Shown one piece after another: positions 1 through 9,013 of a stretch of DNA of 64,000 nt. The notes below the pieces were generated by a model that saw only the letters and a program-made list of their open reading frames with translations, did no database searches and was not told the DNA's origin. Source of the stretch: CAZLWA01 sp964563165 (GTDB taxonomy: Bacteria; CLD3; SB21); contig CAZLWA010000099.1 in assembly GCA_964563165.1 (NCBI GenBank), positions 1 through 64,000 of the forward strand, given 5' to 3'. The translations under genes and the position numbers were made by a program. How positions within the stretch are numbered: position 1 is the stretch's first letter; each line of letters begins with the position of its first letter.

Positions 1-867
1 ACTGGCAGAACCTAAATTTCCAGTCACATCCTCGAAAATTTCATCCATGGTACCATCAGCTGCAGTAAGGGCGGTTCCGCTGCCCGTTCCGGGGTCGGTA
101 TCAACAAAAAATTCACCGGCGGCAGGTTTCTGCGGCAGCGGGATGAACTTTGATCCCGCCGTGGTAACTGCTACTGCCCGCGAGTGAACACTGCCCCAGG
201 TGCCACTGGAATTTCGCAGTCGAACAGACACCGTGTGCAACCCCAATGATAATCCGCCTGAGTTAAAATTTCCAGTCACTTCCTCAAAAATTTCATCCAT
301 CGTACCATCAGCTGCGGTAAGGGCGGTTCCGCTGCCCGTTCCGGGATCAGTATCAAAGAAAAATTCACCCGCAGCCGTTTTCTGAGGCATGGCAATGAAT
401 TTTGCCCCGGCGGTTGTAACTTCTACTGCCCGCGAGTGAACACTGCCCCAGGTGCCACCGGAATTTCGCAGCCGCACAGACAACGTGTGCAACCCCAATG
501 ATAATCCGCCTGAGTTAAAATTTCCTGTCACTTCCTCAAAAATTTCATCCATCGTACCATCAGCTGCGGTAAGGGCGGTTCCGCTGCCCGTTCCGGGGTC
601 AGTGTCAAAGAAAAATTCACCCTGGCTTACTTTTGCCGGAACTAAGATAATACTTCCGGTTGACGTAACTTGAAATACTCTGGTGGAAATACTTCCCCAG
701 GCGTTATCGGAATTGCGAAAACGAACTGACAGTGTATGAATTCCGACGCCGATAGCGCCGGTTGGAAGGCTGGCTGTAATTTCCTCAAAAACTTCATTCA
801 TTCCGCCATCAACGGCGGTGAATGCAGTTCCATTCCCCGGCCCTGGATCCGTGTCGACAAAATATTC
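1..867 (-). repeat. 252-bp coding tandem repeat (84 aa period)
   Basis: The same landmark (ttcacc followed by a glycine/alanine-coding stretch) recurs at 112, 364 and 616, which gives a period of exactly 252 bp. The copies between about 1 and 620 are almost identical. The copy nearest the start codon (about 620-867) is strongly diverged. This pattern fits recent duplication of the inner unit. Assembly collapse or expansion is possible in such repeats. Confidence 0.9.
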
Positions 868-948
868 CGCCTGCTTAAGGCTGATGACGGTTTGTGCGAA
901 CGCGGCCGTAACCAGAGAGAGGCATCCTATCAGAAAGAGTAGTTTCAT
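1..948 (-). CDS. Secreted protein of 84-residue tandem repeats, 3' end outside window
   Basis: This frame is open from an ATG at 948 to the window edge (316 codons) and has no stop inside the window. An SD-like GGAG lies upstream of the ATG. The N-terminus MKLLFLIGCLSLVTAAFA is a signal peptide. The rest is tandem units that each begin with E-[FY]-F-[FV]-DTDPG and contain HTLSVR and TWGSV. The first unit is diverged, and the later ones are nearly identical at the DNA level with an 84-residue period. Proteins with this FDTDPG unit are common in FCB secretomes, often ending in a type IX secretion tail, but the C-terminus here is not visible. The gene follows the beta-helix gene by 10 bp, so the two are probably co-transcribed. 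The role is unknown; a surface or adhesin-type protein is an inference. Confidence 0.8.
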   Translation of the reverse strand, partial: MKLLFLIGCLSLVTAAFAQTVISLKQAEYFVDTDPGPGNGTAFTAVDGGMNEVFEEITASLPTGAIGVGIHTLSVRFRNSDNAWGSISTRVFQVTSTGSIILVPAKVSQGEFFFDTDPGTGSGTALTAADGTMDEIFEEVTGNFNSGGLSLGLHTLSVRLRNSGGTWGSVHSRAVEVTTAGAKFIAMPQKTAAGEFFFDTDPGTGSGTALTAADGTMDEIFEEVTGNFNSGGLSLGLHTVSVRLRNSSGTWGSVHSRAVAVTTAGSKFIPLPQKPAAGEFFVDTDPGTGSGTALTAADGTMDEIFEDVTGNLGSAS

Positions 949-958
949 GACTGCTCCA

Positions 959-2221
959 TTAATTACCGGTTCCCTTGCCCGTGATCGTAATATTATTACC
1001 CTGAATCACTGACGCTGGAGAGAGTAACAAATCAATGACTTTAGGGTTTGCATTTGTTGGGAAATTAGTCAAAGAATAGGGACCACCGTAGACGCCCATG
1101 TTGTTTCGAGTTTTATCAATGTCAGTATAAATGAACGCCACAGCGCCGGCATTGATGCCTGGAGACCCGCCTTGTAAATTAAAATCGCCTCCGGATGGAT
1201 TGACAAACAAGGGATTGGAAGTAAAATTCCCAATTCCAGGAGCAGGAACAGTCCCCGAACTGAAAATGCAATTATAATCCCATACGTCGTTGTTTAGAGA
1301 TACATTGCCTGCGCAGTTCGAAAGGATATTGCCGTAAAAATTAAACGTACTGCCGTTGGTCCCTACCGTTCCAGTCACACTTACGGTAGTTGAATTATGA
1401 ATGACGTTGTTGTGAAACACGGCTTGCCAATCTTGTCCCCCGCTTGGAAAAGACATTCCGGTCGGGCAATTAGTTATCACATTGTTTGCGATGAGGCGGT
1501 TTAGACTGGAAACGTTGCAATTCATAAAACTCATGCCGATAGTACAGGAATCAACCACGTTGGCGATAATTTTCAAAGTTCCATAATTCACCCCGCTGTT
1601 CACATAAGGCAAGTCGATCGCCGCAGTCGCCGGCGAATAGGCATCAAACCGGTTATTAATAATGTCTATCAACCCGGCTTGAATACTGAGAAATGCTGAT
1701 CGAAAGGTATTTCCAAAAATGACCGCCGGTGAACCGGCAATTCCCGGCTGCCGGAATACGAGTGCATTGCCGGGGGTAATCAACCGGGTAAATTTGTTAT
1801 TGAAAACCGTAACGACGCCTCCAATATCCATTGCATTGTCGTATAGCTCATTGTTGGCGATAATGATCCGGCTTGCTTCTGTAGAGGGATAGGGAGTGTT
1901 TACAATCAGCCGGCCTCTGAGGATGAATCCGTTCAGGACTGAGCCGCCAGAGCCACTGTTAAATTGAAATGCGTCCGTTCCGCTCACAACTTCAGTTCCC
2001 GCCTGACCGATAAAAATCAATTTTTCCGCAACGATGACATTTTCGGAGTAAGTTCCCGCCAGAACTTTGATCGTATCACCGTTGACGGCCGTTGCGACCG
2101 CCGCAATAATCGTCGTGTGCGTCCCGCCACCGCCCTGATCGACGACGTAAGTATTCTGGGCATTAGCGTCCGCCAAGGGAATGCTCATTAACGCTGCCAA
2201 TACGAAAACTAGTTTTTTCAT
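959..2221 (-). CDS. Secreted right-handed beta-helix protein (paralogue 1)
   Basis: This is a 420-residue protein with a signal peptide ending at about ANA-Q (residues 19-22). It is followed by VDQGGGGTHTTI and AVNGDTIKVLAGTYSE, the usual opening of pectate-lyase-like or DUF1565-like parallel beta-helices. The N/G-rich rungs (such as IIANNELYDN and FGNTF) run to about residue 380. No catalytic residues can be assigned. The last 25 residues (SPASVIQGNNITITGKGTGN) read like the start of an Ig-like domain but stop there. The paralogue at 2406-3662 ends in the same way. The next gene starts 10 bp downstream, so the two are likely one transcript. The substrate is unknown. Confidence 0.85.
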   Translation of the reverse strand: MKKLVFVLAALMSIPLADANAQNTYVVDQGGGGTHTTIIAAVATAVNGDTIKVLAGTYSENVIVAEKLIFIGQAGTEVVSGTDAFQFNSGSGGSVLNGFILRGRLIVNTPYPSTEASRIIIANNELYDNAMDIGGVVTVFNNKFTRLITPGNALVFRQPGIAGSPAVIFGNTFRSAFLSIQAGLIDIINNRFDAYSPATAAIDLPYVNSGVNYGTLKIIANVVDSCTIGMSFMNCNVSSLNRLIANNVITNCPTGMSFPSGGQDWQAVFHNNVIHNSTTVSVTGTVGTNGSTFNFYGNILSNCAGNVSLNNDVWDYNCIFSSGTVPAPGIGNFTSNPLFVNPSGGDFNLQGGSPGINAGAVAFIYTDIDKTRNNMGVYGGPYSLTNFPTNANPKVIDLLLSPASVIQGNNITITGKGTGN

Positions 2222-2405
2222 ACGTATCTCCTTGAGGTTTCGATATATTTGCCTATCACAATGAATCTGTTCTATTAATTGTCATTCTGAAATTTTGCAA
2301 AATTCGTCTGATTTCATAAATCTGCCGAATCTGCAGAATAACACTTCTATTTGCATATTGCGATGAATCATATCCAATAGGTTTAGTGGAATGGCAGTTC
2401 GTTAC

Positions 2406-3662
2406 TTAATTACCGGTGCCGCTTCCCGTGATCGTAATAGTGTTCCCCTGAATGACCGATGCCGGAACAAGCCGGATGTCCACGACTTTGGCGTTGGACC
2501 CGCTTGAAAAATTAGTTAGCGTGTACGGACCGCCGTAAACGCCCATATCATTTCGCGTCTTATCGATGTCAGTATATATGAATGCCAAATAGCCGGTGTT
2601 AATACAAGGCGAACCGCCCTGCAACGTAAAATTTCCTGCCGAAGGATTCGTAAGCAATGGATTCGACGTGATATTGCCGGTTCCGGGTGATGGTACGGTT
2701 CCGGAGTTGAATAGACAATTATTGTCCCAGATATCATCAGCAAAACTGATATTGCCCGTGTTGGTTGAAAGGATGTTCGAATAAAAATTAAACGTCGATC
2801 CCGGGAGCGCTGCGTTGCCGGTGTACGTAGCCGATGCCGTTGTGCTATTGAAGATTACGTTGTTGGTGTATTGACATACATAGACCGCAAAATTCGAACC
2901 GCAGCTGAAATTAATGGCGGTCGGGCAGTTGGTTATGAGATTATTGGCGCCCGTAAAATTTACGGTCTCGCTCGACCCGGAGAATTGGTTACGGATCCCA
3001 AAGGTACATGAGTCTATTTTATTGGCAATGGCTCGCAGGTACCACGTCCCGGCACCTGTGACGACTGCATCGATACCTGTTCCTGTGTAATTATCAATGC
3101 TGTTACCGAAAATATCGACGTAATTCGCATTCGAAGTAGCTATGCCGCAAGCCCGCAATGTGTTATTGAAAAGGAGACAAGGACTGGCAGCCAAACCCGA
3201 AGACACGACGGAAATACCTGCACCGGGCAAGCCGATTCGCCTAATGATATTGTTTGCAACAAGCGTCACTCCGCCGACGGTCATTTGTGCGTCGATCATC
3301 GTGTTGTTTGAAATGATCACACGATTCGCGGAACTATTAGGGAAAGCATTCATGTCGATATTCCCCTTCAGAATAAAATTGTCAATGACGGTTCCGTCGG
3401 ACCCCGTGTTTAGAATGAAGGCGTCGGCGCCCGAGACGACCTCAGTCGAATCCTGGGCGATAAAGATCAGCCGCTCGGCGACAATGATCGATTCCGAATA
3501 CGTGCCTTTAAGAACTTTGATCGTATCACCGTTGACGGCCGTCACAACCGCCGCGACAATCGTAGTGTGCGTTCCGCCTCCGCCTTGGTCTACTGTGTAG
3601 ACAGATTGTGCCCAGACCATGCCCGGAAAAGAAGCCAGCAGAACCAAAATCATTTTTTTCAT
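2406..3662 (-). CDS. Secreted right-handed beta-helix protein (paralogue 2)
   Basis: This is a 418-residue paralogue of the downstream gene, with the same opening (VDQGGGGTHTTIVAAV), the same helix rungs and the same ending (IQGNTITITGSGTGN). I chose the ATG at 3662 because GGAG lies 5 bp upstream and a signal peptide (MKKMILVLLASFPGMVWAQ) follows directly. A longer upstream frame adds 18 residues that do not look like a leader. The two genes are 184 bp apart, in the same direction, and clearly arose by duplication. The predicted location is extracellular or the cell surface. No enzyme motif was recognised. Confidence 0.85.
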   Translation of the reverse strand: MKKMILVLLASFPGMVWAQSVYTVDQGGGGTHTTIVAAVVTAVNGDTIKVLKGTYSESIIVAERLIFIAQDSTEVVSGADAFILNTGSDGTVIDNFILKGNIDMNAFPNSSANRVIISNNTMIDAQMTVGGVTLVANNIIRRIGLPGAGISVVSSGLAASPCLLFNNTLRACGIATSNANYVDIFGNSIDNYTGTGIDAVVTGAGTWYLRAIANKIDSCTFGIRNQFSGSSETVNFTGANNLITNCPTAINFSCGSNFAVYVCQYTNNVIFNSTTASATYTGNAALPGSTFNFYSNILSTNTGNISFADDIWDNNCLFNSGTVPSPGTGNITSNPLLTNPSAGNFTLQGGSPCINTGYLAFIYTDIDKTRNDMGVYGGPYTLTNFSSGSNAKVVDIRLVPASVIQGNTITITGSGTGN

Positions 3663-4071
3663 AAATTCTCCGTAAGTTAACGTCCAATAACAAAGAATCA
3701 CGTGGATCAGCAACATCCTTATTTTATCCGGTCATCTTTATCCGTTTAATGGTCTATCTGTAAGATTGTTTTTGATTCAGAACATAGATTCAAAAAGCTT
3801 CTTTCAGAAGGACCACTTTAAAAAATTCATTTTCGCTGACCATTCGGTTTAACCACCGGAACAGGCCATAATAATTGGAATCGTGGTCCTTGAAATACTC
3901 CATTATGCCAAAATAAAACATGACCCTTTCTAAAATTAGTCAATAAAATTCTTAAGTCAAGAAAAAAGAGATTCCATCTTTTCCACAAAAAATCCGGCCG
4001 GTTTTAAAAACCAGCCGGATTAGATTTTTCGATAGTCGTTCTTTTGGGTCTCGTCATCGCCCACCCGGAGT
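3663..4071. other. Intergenic region between beta-helix and DUF2911 genes
   Basis: The 409-bp gap holds the presumed promoter of the minus-strand beta-helix operon next to 3663. It also holds a terminator at 3985-4022 for the gene on its right. The AT-rich part between about 3720 and 3980 shows no convincing ORF, tRNA or repeat. Confidence 0.5.
3985..4022 (-). terminator. Rho-independent terminator of the DUF2911/TPR gene
   Basis: AATCCGGC...GCCGGATT forms a nearly perfect palindrome at 3991-4022 with one internal mismatch. On the minus strand it is followed by a run of T (the A-run at 3985-3992). It lies about 50 bp after the stop of the gene ending at 4072. Confidence 0.8.
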
Positions 4072-5157
4072 CTACTTACTCCCGCTGAGTTTTTTCAGCT
4101 CCCCTTCGATCCGCTTCCTGTTCGCATCGTCTTTGGCAAGTTTCAAAGCCTTCGTATAATTTTCAATGGCAGATTTTTTATCGCCGCTGACACCGTAAGT
4201 TTCCGCTAAACTGTCGTAGACGTTAGATGATTCGGGATGCTTTTTCACGTTCGTTTTGAAAACCTCTATCGCTTCGGTGATCTTCTTTTGACCCAACAGC
4301 GTATAACCGTAATTATTCAGGTCATTTTCCGTCGCCGCATCAATGGCGGTTTTCAGCATCGCTTCCGCTTCCTTGGTCTTACCCTGTTTCTCAAGAACGC
4401 CCGCTTTTGCAAATTGCGCCGCATTGCCGCCGTTAAAACGGATCGCTCTATCCGCCCACACCAGAGCTTGATCCAGAGCAATATTATTCTGCACGCAATA
4501 ATTCACTCCTTGCAGCAATTGCGGTCCTTGAAATGCATCCCGGTTGCGTAATTGATTTTTCAAATTGGCCAAGACTATAGCCGGCGTGTCAAAACTGATC
4601 GTGAACGGGACTTTCAACTTTTCCCAACGCAAGTTCGCCGTGGTTTGTTTCATATCCGTATTGTCAAAGCAATAGATCAGGCGCTCCTGAAAGTCACTGA
4701 TCGCGGCCGGTTTCACATTGACCCGCAATACGTCCTCGGATTCTTCATAAAAGAAATGACCCCACGAAGTGGAATTCGAACTGAAAACAATCGTCCATTG
4801 ATCGCGCCCGGGAATCATAAACAGGCCGTAGGTTCCCGCTTTGATCGGCTTGCCTTCGACGACGGCGTCGTGAGAAAAAGCAATGGTCGTATTTTCATTG
4901 GCACCGGCACGCCAGGGCATGGGCTTGCCGTTCCCAAAAACATTTACCGAATCAAATCCGAACGGCACCAGTTTTCCCCACACTTCCCGGCCCTTCACAG
5001 CCGGGCTGTTGTAACTGATGGTGACATTCGAAATTCCTACCTCCTGCATCACCATAGCCGCCGGGCTGGCGTCCGGAAATTTCAAGAGTTCCTGCGATGA
5101 AAGAGAAAAGGCGAGCATCGCAAACAATGCGACAAAAATAGTCATTCGCGTTTTCAT
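4072..5157 (-). CDS. DUF2911 domain protein with C-terminal TPRs
   Basis: This is a 361-residue exported protein. A signal peptide covers residues 1-21 (MKTRMTIFVALFAMLAFSLS). A DUF2911 domain spans about 25-190, with the family features SPAVKGREVWGKLVPFG, WRAGANENT and AGTYGLFMIPG. TPR-like helices follow from about 225 to the end (for example AIEVFKTNVKKHPESSNVYD and KSAIENYTKALKLAKDD). DUF2911 proteins are frequent in FCB genomes, and their biochemical role is not established. The gene is transcribed alone, with a terminator behind it and a 221-bp divergent gap in front. Confidence 0.88.
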   Translation of the reverse strand: MKTRMTIFVALFAMLAFSLSSQELLKFPDASPAAMVMQEVGISNVTISYNSPAVKGREVWGKLVPFGFDSVNVFGNGKPMPWRAGANENTTIAFSHDAVVEGKPIKAGTYGLFMIPGRDQWTIVFSSNSTSWGHFFYEESEDVLRVNVKPAAISDFQERLIYCFDNTDMKQTTANLRWEKLKVPFTISFDTPAIVLANLKNQLRNRDAFQGPQLLQGVNYCVQNNIALDQALVWADRAIRFNGGNAAQFAKAGVLEKQGKTKEAEAMLKTAIDAATENDLNNYGYTLLGQKKITEAIEVFKTNVKKHPESSNVYDSLAETYGVSGDKKSAIENYTKALKLAKDDANRKRIEGELKKLSGSK

Positions 5158-5378
5158 GATAACTCCTTTTTAAGTGGAAGAATAAAGAAAATGAATTAAA
5201 ACATTAAAGCACAACGGGTCGCGTTAACAAGGACTTTGTAGATGTTTTATAGTGTCACGGATAAGGTTGTGAATTATACGACGCCCTTTCTAAAAGTTCC
5301 AAAATATTATTCTGTATTTATTCAAAAATAAATCTTAAACTTATTTCAACACCATTCATGATTTAACTTTTATTCTTC
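5158..5378. promoter_or_regulatory. Divergent promoter region
   Basis: The 221-bp gap between two divergent genes (4072-5157 minus, 5379-6056 plus) must hold both promoters. It is AT-rich on the right (5300-5370). I could not assign a confident -7/-33 element. No repeat or ORF was seen. Confidence 0.4.
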
Positions 5379-6056
5379 ATGAATCACTCTGCCTTGCTTC
5401 TCGGCGCCAGCGGACTCGTCGGCGGACACTGTTTGAACTTATTACTCGAAGACGATCACTATGATCTCGTTAGAATTTTTGTCCGCAAGGAATTGCCTAT
5501 TCAACACAAGAAGCTGCAGCAGCGTGTTGTCGATTTTGATCAGTTGGAGTACTACGCCGAACAAATGAAAGTGAACGATATCTACTGCTGTTTGGGGACC
5601 ACTATCAAGAAAGCCGGGTCGCAGGATAATTTTTACAAGGTGGATTTTACGTATCCTTTCGAGGTCTCCCGTATTGCGATCCGCCAGGGCGTCGAACAAT
5701 TTTTGATCGTCACGGCGATGGGCGCATCGCCTCAATCCAAGGTCTTTTATAATCGCGTAAAAGGGAATATCGAGGAAGCCCTCGCCAAACTCAATTTCAG
5801 AACGCTTATGATTTTTCGGCCGTCGTTTCTGCTGGGTCACCGCCCGGAGACCCGCACCGGGGAGAGGATAGGAATTTTCTTATTCAGACTGTTCTCATTT
5901 CTCTTGATCGGGCGGTGGAGGAAATTCCGCGCCATTCCGGCGCGCACCGTGGCGGAAGCGATGATCACGATGGCCAAATTAAATCTGCAGGGCACTGCGG
6001 ATTACAATTCCGACGCGATACAACTGATCGTGGACGCAAAAAATTCTGTGAAATGA
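5379..6056 (+). CDS. NAD(P)-binding Rossmann oxidoreductase (HTATIP2-like)
   Basis: This is a 225-residue protein that opens with a Rossmann glycine motif (LLLGASGLVGG, residues 6-16). It continues with the atypical-SDR pattern CCLGTTIKKAGS, FYKVDFTYP, VTAMGASPQSKVFYNRVKGNIE and FRPSFLLG. This resembles the short NAD(P)H-binding proteins related to HTATIP2 and the YwnB/YbjT group. It is cytosolic, and its substrate is unknown. It is followed by a palindromic element and then the beta-CASP nuclease gene. Confidence 0.85.
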   Translation: MNHSALLLGASGLVGGHCLNLLLEDDHYDLVRIFVRKELPIQHKKLQQRVVDFDQLEYYAEQMKVNDIYCCLGTTIKKAGSQDNFYKVDFTYPFEVSRIAIRQGVEQFLIVTAMGASPQSKVFYNRVKGNIEEALAKLNFRTLMIFRPSFLLGHRPETRTGERIGIFLFRLFSFLLIGRWRKFRAIPARTVAEAMITMAKLNLQGTADYNSDAIQLIVDAKNSVK

Positions 6057-6070
6057 CAGGGATTCTTAAA

Positions 6071-6141
6071 CACCGGGACACGGGGGCACGGAGAGTTTTT
6101 CATGCAAATACCGTCTCTGTGCCCTCTGCGGCTCCGTGGTG
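6071..6141. repeat. MITE-like inverted repeat
   Basis: An imperfect palindrome is formed by a left arm at 6071-6095 (CACCGGGACACGGGGGCACG) and a right arm at 6113-6141 (CTCTGTGCCCTC...CTCCGTGGTG), with an AT-rich loop between. It fills most of the 120-bp gap between two plus-strand genes. Similar CACGGAG/CTCCGTG elements recur in many unrelated environmental genomes. It could act as a terminator or RNA hairpin, but no U-tract follows. Confidence 0.65.
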
Positions 6142-6176
6142 AATTAGTGGTCAAAAAAAAGTAGGAAATAGAAATC

Positions 6177-7565
6177 ATGGAAATTCAATTTTGCGGCGCG
6201 GCAAAAAGCGTCACCGGTTCTCAGCATCTGTTGACCATCGGCGGGAAAAAATTACTCCTCGATTGCGGATTATTTCAAGGACGGCGCCAGGAAACCTTCG
6301 ACCGGAATAAAACGCTCCCGTTTGATCCCAACTCCATTGACGCGATGATCCTTTCCCACGCGCATATTGACCACAGCGGCAATATTCCGAATTTGGTAAG
6401 GAACGGTTTCCGGAAAACCATTTTCTGCACGAAACCCAGCGTGGATCTGTGTACGGTCATGCTCCAGGACTCGGCACACATTCAGGAAAAAGACGCTGAA
6501 TATATGAATTACCGGCAAAGGAAAAAAAACCTGCCCCCGCGTGAACCGATCTATACGGTCGCCGATGCTCAGGCTTCTTTGAAAAATTTTGTGGGCCTGG
6601 ATTACGGAGTCGGATTCGAGCCGATACCTAATGTCAAAGCGACCTTTTATAACGCAGGACATATGTTCGGTTCGGCGATGCTGCTGCTGGAAATTACCGA
6701 AAACGGAAAAAGATTTCGGTTCGGATTCACCGGCGACCTCGGCAGAAAGAATCTGCCGATTATCAACGATCCCGATCAGATCACCGGCCTCGATATTTTT
6801 ATCTCCGAGAGCACCTACGGTAACAAATTACACGACCCCGTGAAAGAAATTCAAGGCGATCTGGTAAAGGTCATTACCGAAACCGTGAACAAACACGGCA
6901 AAATTGTCATCCCTGCATTCAGCGTCGAACGCACGCAGGAAATCGTCTATCATCTCAATAAACTTCATGACCAGCAGCTGATCCCTACGATGCCGGTTTT
7001 CGTGGACAGTCCGCTCGCGGTGAATGTCACCACTGTTTTTGAAAAGTATCCGGACTATTACGACGCGGAAGCGCAATATCTGCTCTCGCGCACGGACAAC
7101 CCGTTCGCATTCTCCGGGCTCAAATATATTACTAAAGCGGACGACTCGAAAAAATTAAACACGTTCAAGGAGCCGTGCATTATTATTTCCGCATCCGGCA
7201 TGTGCGAAGCGGGGCGCATCCTCCATCACCTGCGGTACAATATTGAAAATCCAAACAACACGATCCTGATCGTCGGATTCATGGCGGAGCATACCTTGGG
7301 AAGAAAATTGGTGGACAAAGAAGAGAAGATAAAGATTTTCGGCGACGAATATGAACTGAGGGCCAACGTGGTCAAACTTAATTCATTCAGCGGCCATGCG
7401 GACAAGAACGACCTGATGAATTTCGCGGTGCAGGTCGGGACCCAGGCAGATGTATTCTTAGTACACGGTGAAGAACCGCAGAGCCAGCCTTTTGCGACAG
7501 CCTTGCGCAGCGCAGGTTTTAAAGACGTCACGGTGCCTGAAAGATTGGAGAAATTTAAGGTTTAA
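6177..7565 (+). CDS. MBL-fold beta-CASP ribonuclease
   Basis: This 462-residue protein has the full metallo-beta-lactamase/beta-CASP layout. HAHIDH (H61, H63, D65, H66) is the two-metal site. GHMFGSAML and GFTGDLGR form motifs 3 and 4. The beta-CASP insert is in the middle (IPAFSVERTQEI, FVDSPLAVNVT). SASGMCEAGRILHHL, AEHTLGRKL and SFSGHADKNDL close the protein. It belongs to the bacterial YSH1/CPSF73-like group (KH-less), which are predicted RNA endo/exonucleases. AGGAAA lies upstream of the ATG. It is cytosolic and is not obviously in an operon with its neighbours. Confidence 0.93.
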   Translation: MEIQFCGAAKSVTGSQHLLTIGGKKLLLDCGLFQGRRQETFDRNKTLPFDPNSIDAMILSHAHIDHSGNIPNLVRNGFRKTIFCTKPSVDLCTVMLQDSAHIQEKDAEYMNYRQRKKNLPPREPIYTVADAQASLKNFVGLDYGVGFEPIPNVKATFYNAGHMFGSAMLLLEITENGKRFRFGFTGDLGRKNLPIINDPDQITGLDIFISESTYGNKLHDPVKEIQGDLVKVITETVNKHGKIVIPAFSVERTQEIVYHLNKLHDQQLIPTMPVFVDSPLAVNVTTVFEKYPDYYDAEAQYLLSRTDNPFAFSGLKYITKADDSKKLNTFKEPCIIISASGMCEAGRILHHLRYNIENPNNTILIVGFMAEHTLGRKLVDKEEKIKIFGDEYELRANVVKLNSFSGHADKNDLMNFAVQVGTQADVFLVHGEEPQSQPFATALRSAGFKDVTVPERLEKFKV

Positions 7566-7668
7566 AACCGTCATTCTGAGCGGCGCTTCGGGTTCAAGGA
7601 AGAAGTCCTCAAAAAAAAGGGGCGCCTTCCTTCAACTCATTGCGACATTCGAAAATTCTTAATTGATA

Positions 7669-7708
7669 AATGATAACTGAACAACTGACAACTGACAACT
7701 GACAACTA
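7669..7708 (-). repeat. Heptanucleotide array at the htrA stop codon
   Basis: On the minus strand the htrA-type gene ends ..CAA TAG and is immediately followed by three copies of TTGTCAG (equivalently CAGTTGT), then degenerate units TTCAGTTATCATTTATC. The array lies between two convergent genes and touches the stop codon. Confidence 0.85.
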
Positions 7709-8812
7709 TTGAGCTTTTCCCAAAATCAATTTCACTTTAAAAACTTTTTTATCACGGACGATTTCCAGATCCACGACATCCCCCACCCGAAGATCATCGC
7801 CTAAAATGACCTTCTTGAAATCGTATTCGCTGTTCACGACTTTGCCGTTTATTTTCAGGATCACGTCGCTGATCTTGAGGTTCGATTTTTCGGCCGGGCC
7901 GTCTTTTTGAACCTCAGAGATCACGATACCGTGCGCATCGGTCAGTCCCAAATACTGCGCGATCATTTTGTCCACCGATTGATATTTGAATCCCATGGTA
8001 AATAGACGATCCACCGAGCCCTTGGCCTTTAAATCCGGTAAAATCTTATTGACGCGGTTGATCGGAATCGCAAATCCGATCCCGATATTGGTTTTCATTT
8101 CGCCGCTGCCGCTGTAGATGAACGTATTGATACCGATTACTTCGCCGAGTGCATTCACCAAGGGCCCGCCGCTGTTGCCGCCGTTGATGGCGGCGTCGGT
8201 TTGTATCATGTTCTGATACACGTGCTGCCCCTCGACGAGGCCGAAATCGCGTTTTGTCGCGCTGATAACCCCGATCGTAACCGTCGGCTGATTGTTAATA
8301 TCAAAAAGGCCGAACGGGTTTCCCAGGGCGATTGCCCACTCGCCGATGATCAGGTCGTCCGAATCGCCGAACTTCAGGGCGGTAAGTTTTTTATCCGGTT
8401 TGATTTTCAATAGCGCAATATCCGTCGTGCGGTCAAGCCCGACAATTTGAGCGGGGTATTTGGAACCGTCCGTGAGCGTGACGATGATCTCGACCGCATT
8501 GTCTACCACGTGGTCATTCGTCAGAATATACCCGTCCTCGGAAATGATAAATCCGGAGCCTAGGGCCTTGACTTTATCAAAATATTTCTGTTTGGGGAAA
8601 AATTGGTTGAAAAAATCGTCATTAACAAAAGAGTTCGTGTACGTATATTCCTTGATCGCTACCACATTGATACCGACGATCGCCGATACGACTTTTTTAA
8701 CGGCTCTGGTCAATGAATTTTGACGGGAAGAACTCACGTCGTCCTGGGCGGAAATCATCCTGGAAAACAAAATCGTCATAAACAAGATCGAGAATTTTAA
8801 TCTGAATTTCAT
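7706..8812 (-). CDS. HtrA/DegP-type periplasmic serine protease
   Basis: This is a 368-residue S1C protease. A signal peptide covers about residues 1-22. The trypsin-like domain has H101 (TNDHVVDNA), D131 (RTTDIALLKI) and S214 (NGGNSGGPLV) as the catalytic triad. One PDZ domain spans about 270-365 (GIVISEVQKDGPAEKSNLKI). One PDZ domain makes it DegS/HhoA-like rather than DegP-like, but no N-terminal anchor remains beyond the leader. The expected role is periplasmic protein quality control. The stop codon touches a heptanucleotide array. Confidence 0.93.
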   Translation of the reverse strand: MKFRLKFSILFMTILFSRMISAQDDVSSSRQNSLTRAVKKVVSAIVGINVVAIKEYTYTNSFVNDDFFNQFFPKQKYFDKVKALGSGFIISEDGYILTNDHVVDNAVEIIVTLTDGSKYPAQIVGLDRTTDIALLKIKPDKKLTALKFGDSDDLIIGEWAIALGNPFGLFDINNQPTVTIGVISATKRDFGLVEGQHVYQNMIQTDAAINGGNSGGPLVNALGEVIGINTFIYSGSGEMKTNIGIGFAIPINRVNKILPDLKAKGSVDRLFTMGFKYQSVDKMIAQYLGLTDAHGIVISEVQKDGPAEKSNLKISDVILKINGKVVNSEYDFKKVILGDDLRVGDVVDLEIVRDKKVFKVKLILGKAQ

Positions 8813-8890
8813 GATGCATCTCTTTTAATAGTGATAATGGTAAAGCTGTTTACGGGATAACCTATCCCATGTTACACCTGTGCCTTTAAG

Positions 8891-8921
8891 AAAAAAAATT
8901 CCCCTCCTTTTTAAGGAGGGG
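8891..8921 (-). terminator. Terminator downstream of the aldolase gene
   Basis: On the minus strand CCCCTCCTT-AAA-AAGGAGGGG (8901-8921) is followed by AA and eight T residues (8893-8900). This is a strong hairpin plus U-tract. It sits about 90 bp past the stop of the gene ending at 9014. Confidence 0.8.
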
Positions 8922-8992
8922 CTAGGGGTGGTTAAAGACAATTCTCAAATTCACCGCCCCGTCCTTCGGACACCCCTCCTTGGCAGGAGGGG
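8901..8992. repeat. Paired GC-rich palindromes (dispersed repeat type)
   Basis: Two related palindromes share the arms CCCCTCC/GGAGGGG, at 8901-8921 and 8973-8992. They are separated by about 50 bp containing CTAGGGGTGGTTAAAG and a GTCCTTCGGAC hairpin. The composite fills the gap between htrA and the aldolase gene and looks like a dispersed intergenic element. The left half also works as a terminator. Confidence 0.7.
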
Positions 8993-9013
8993 AACTTTCT
9001 GCAAAAATGGACT

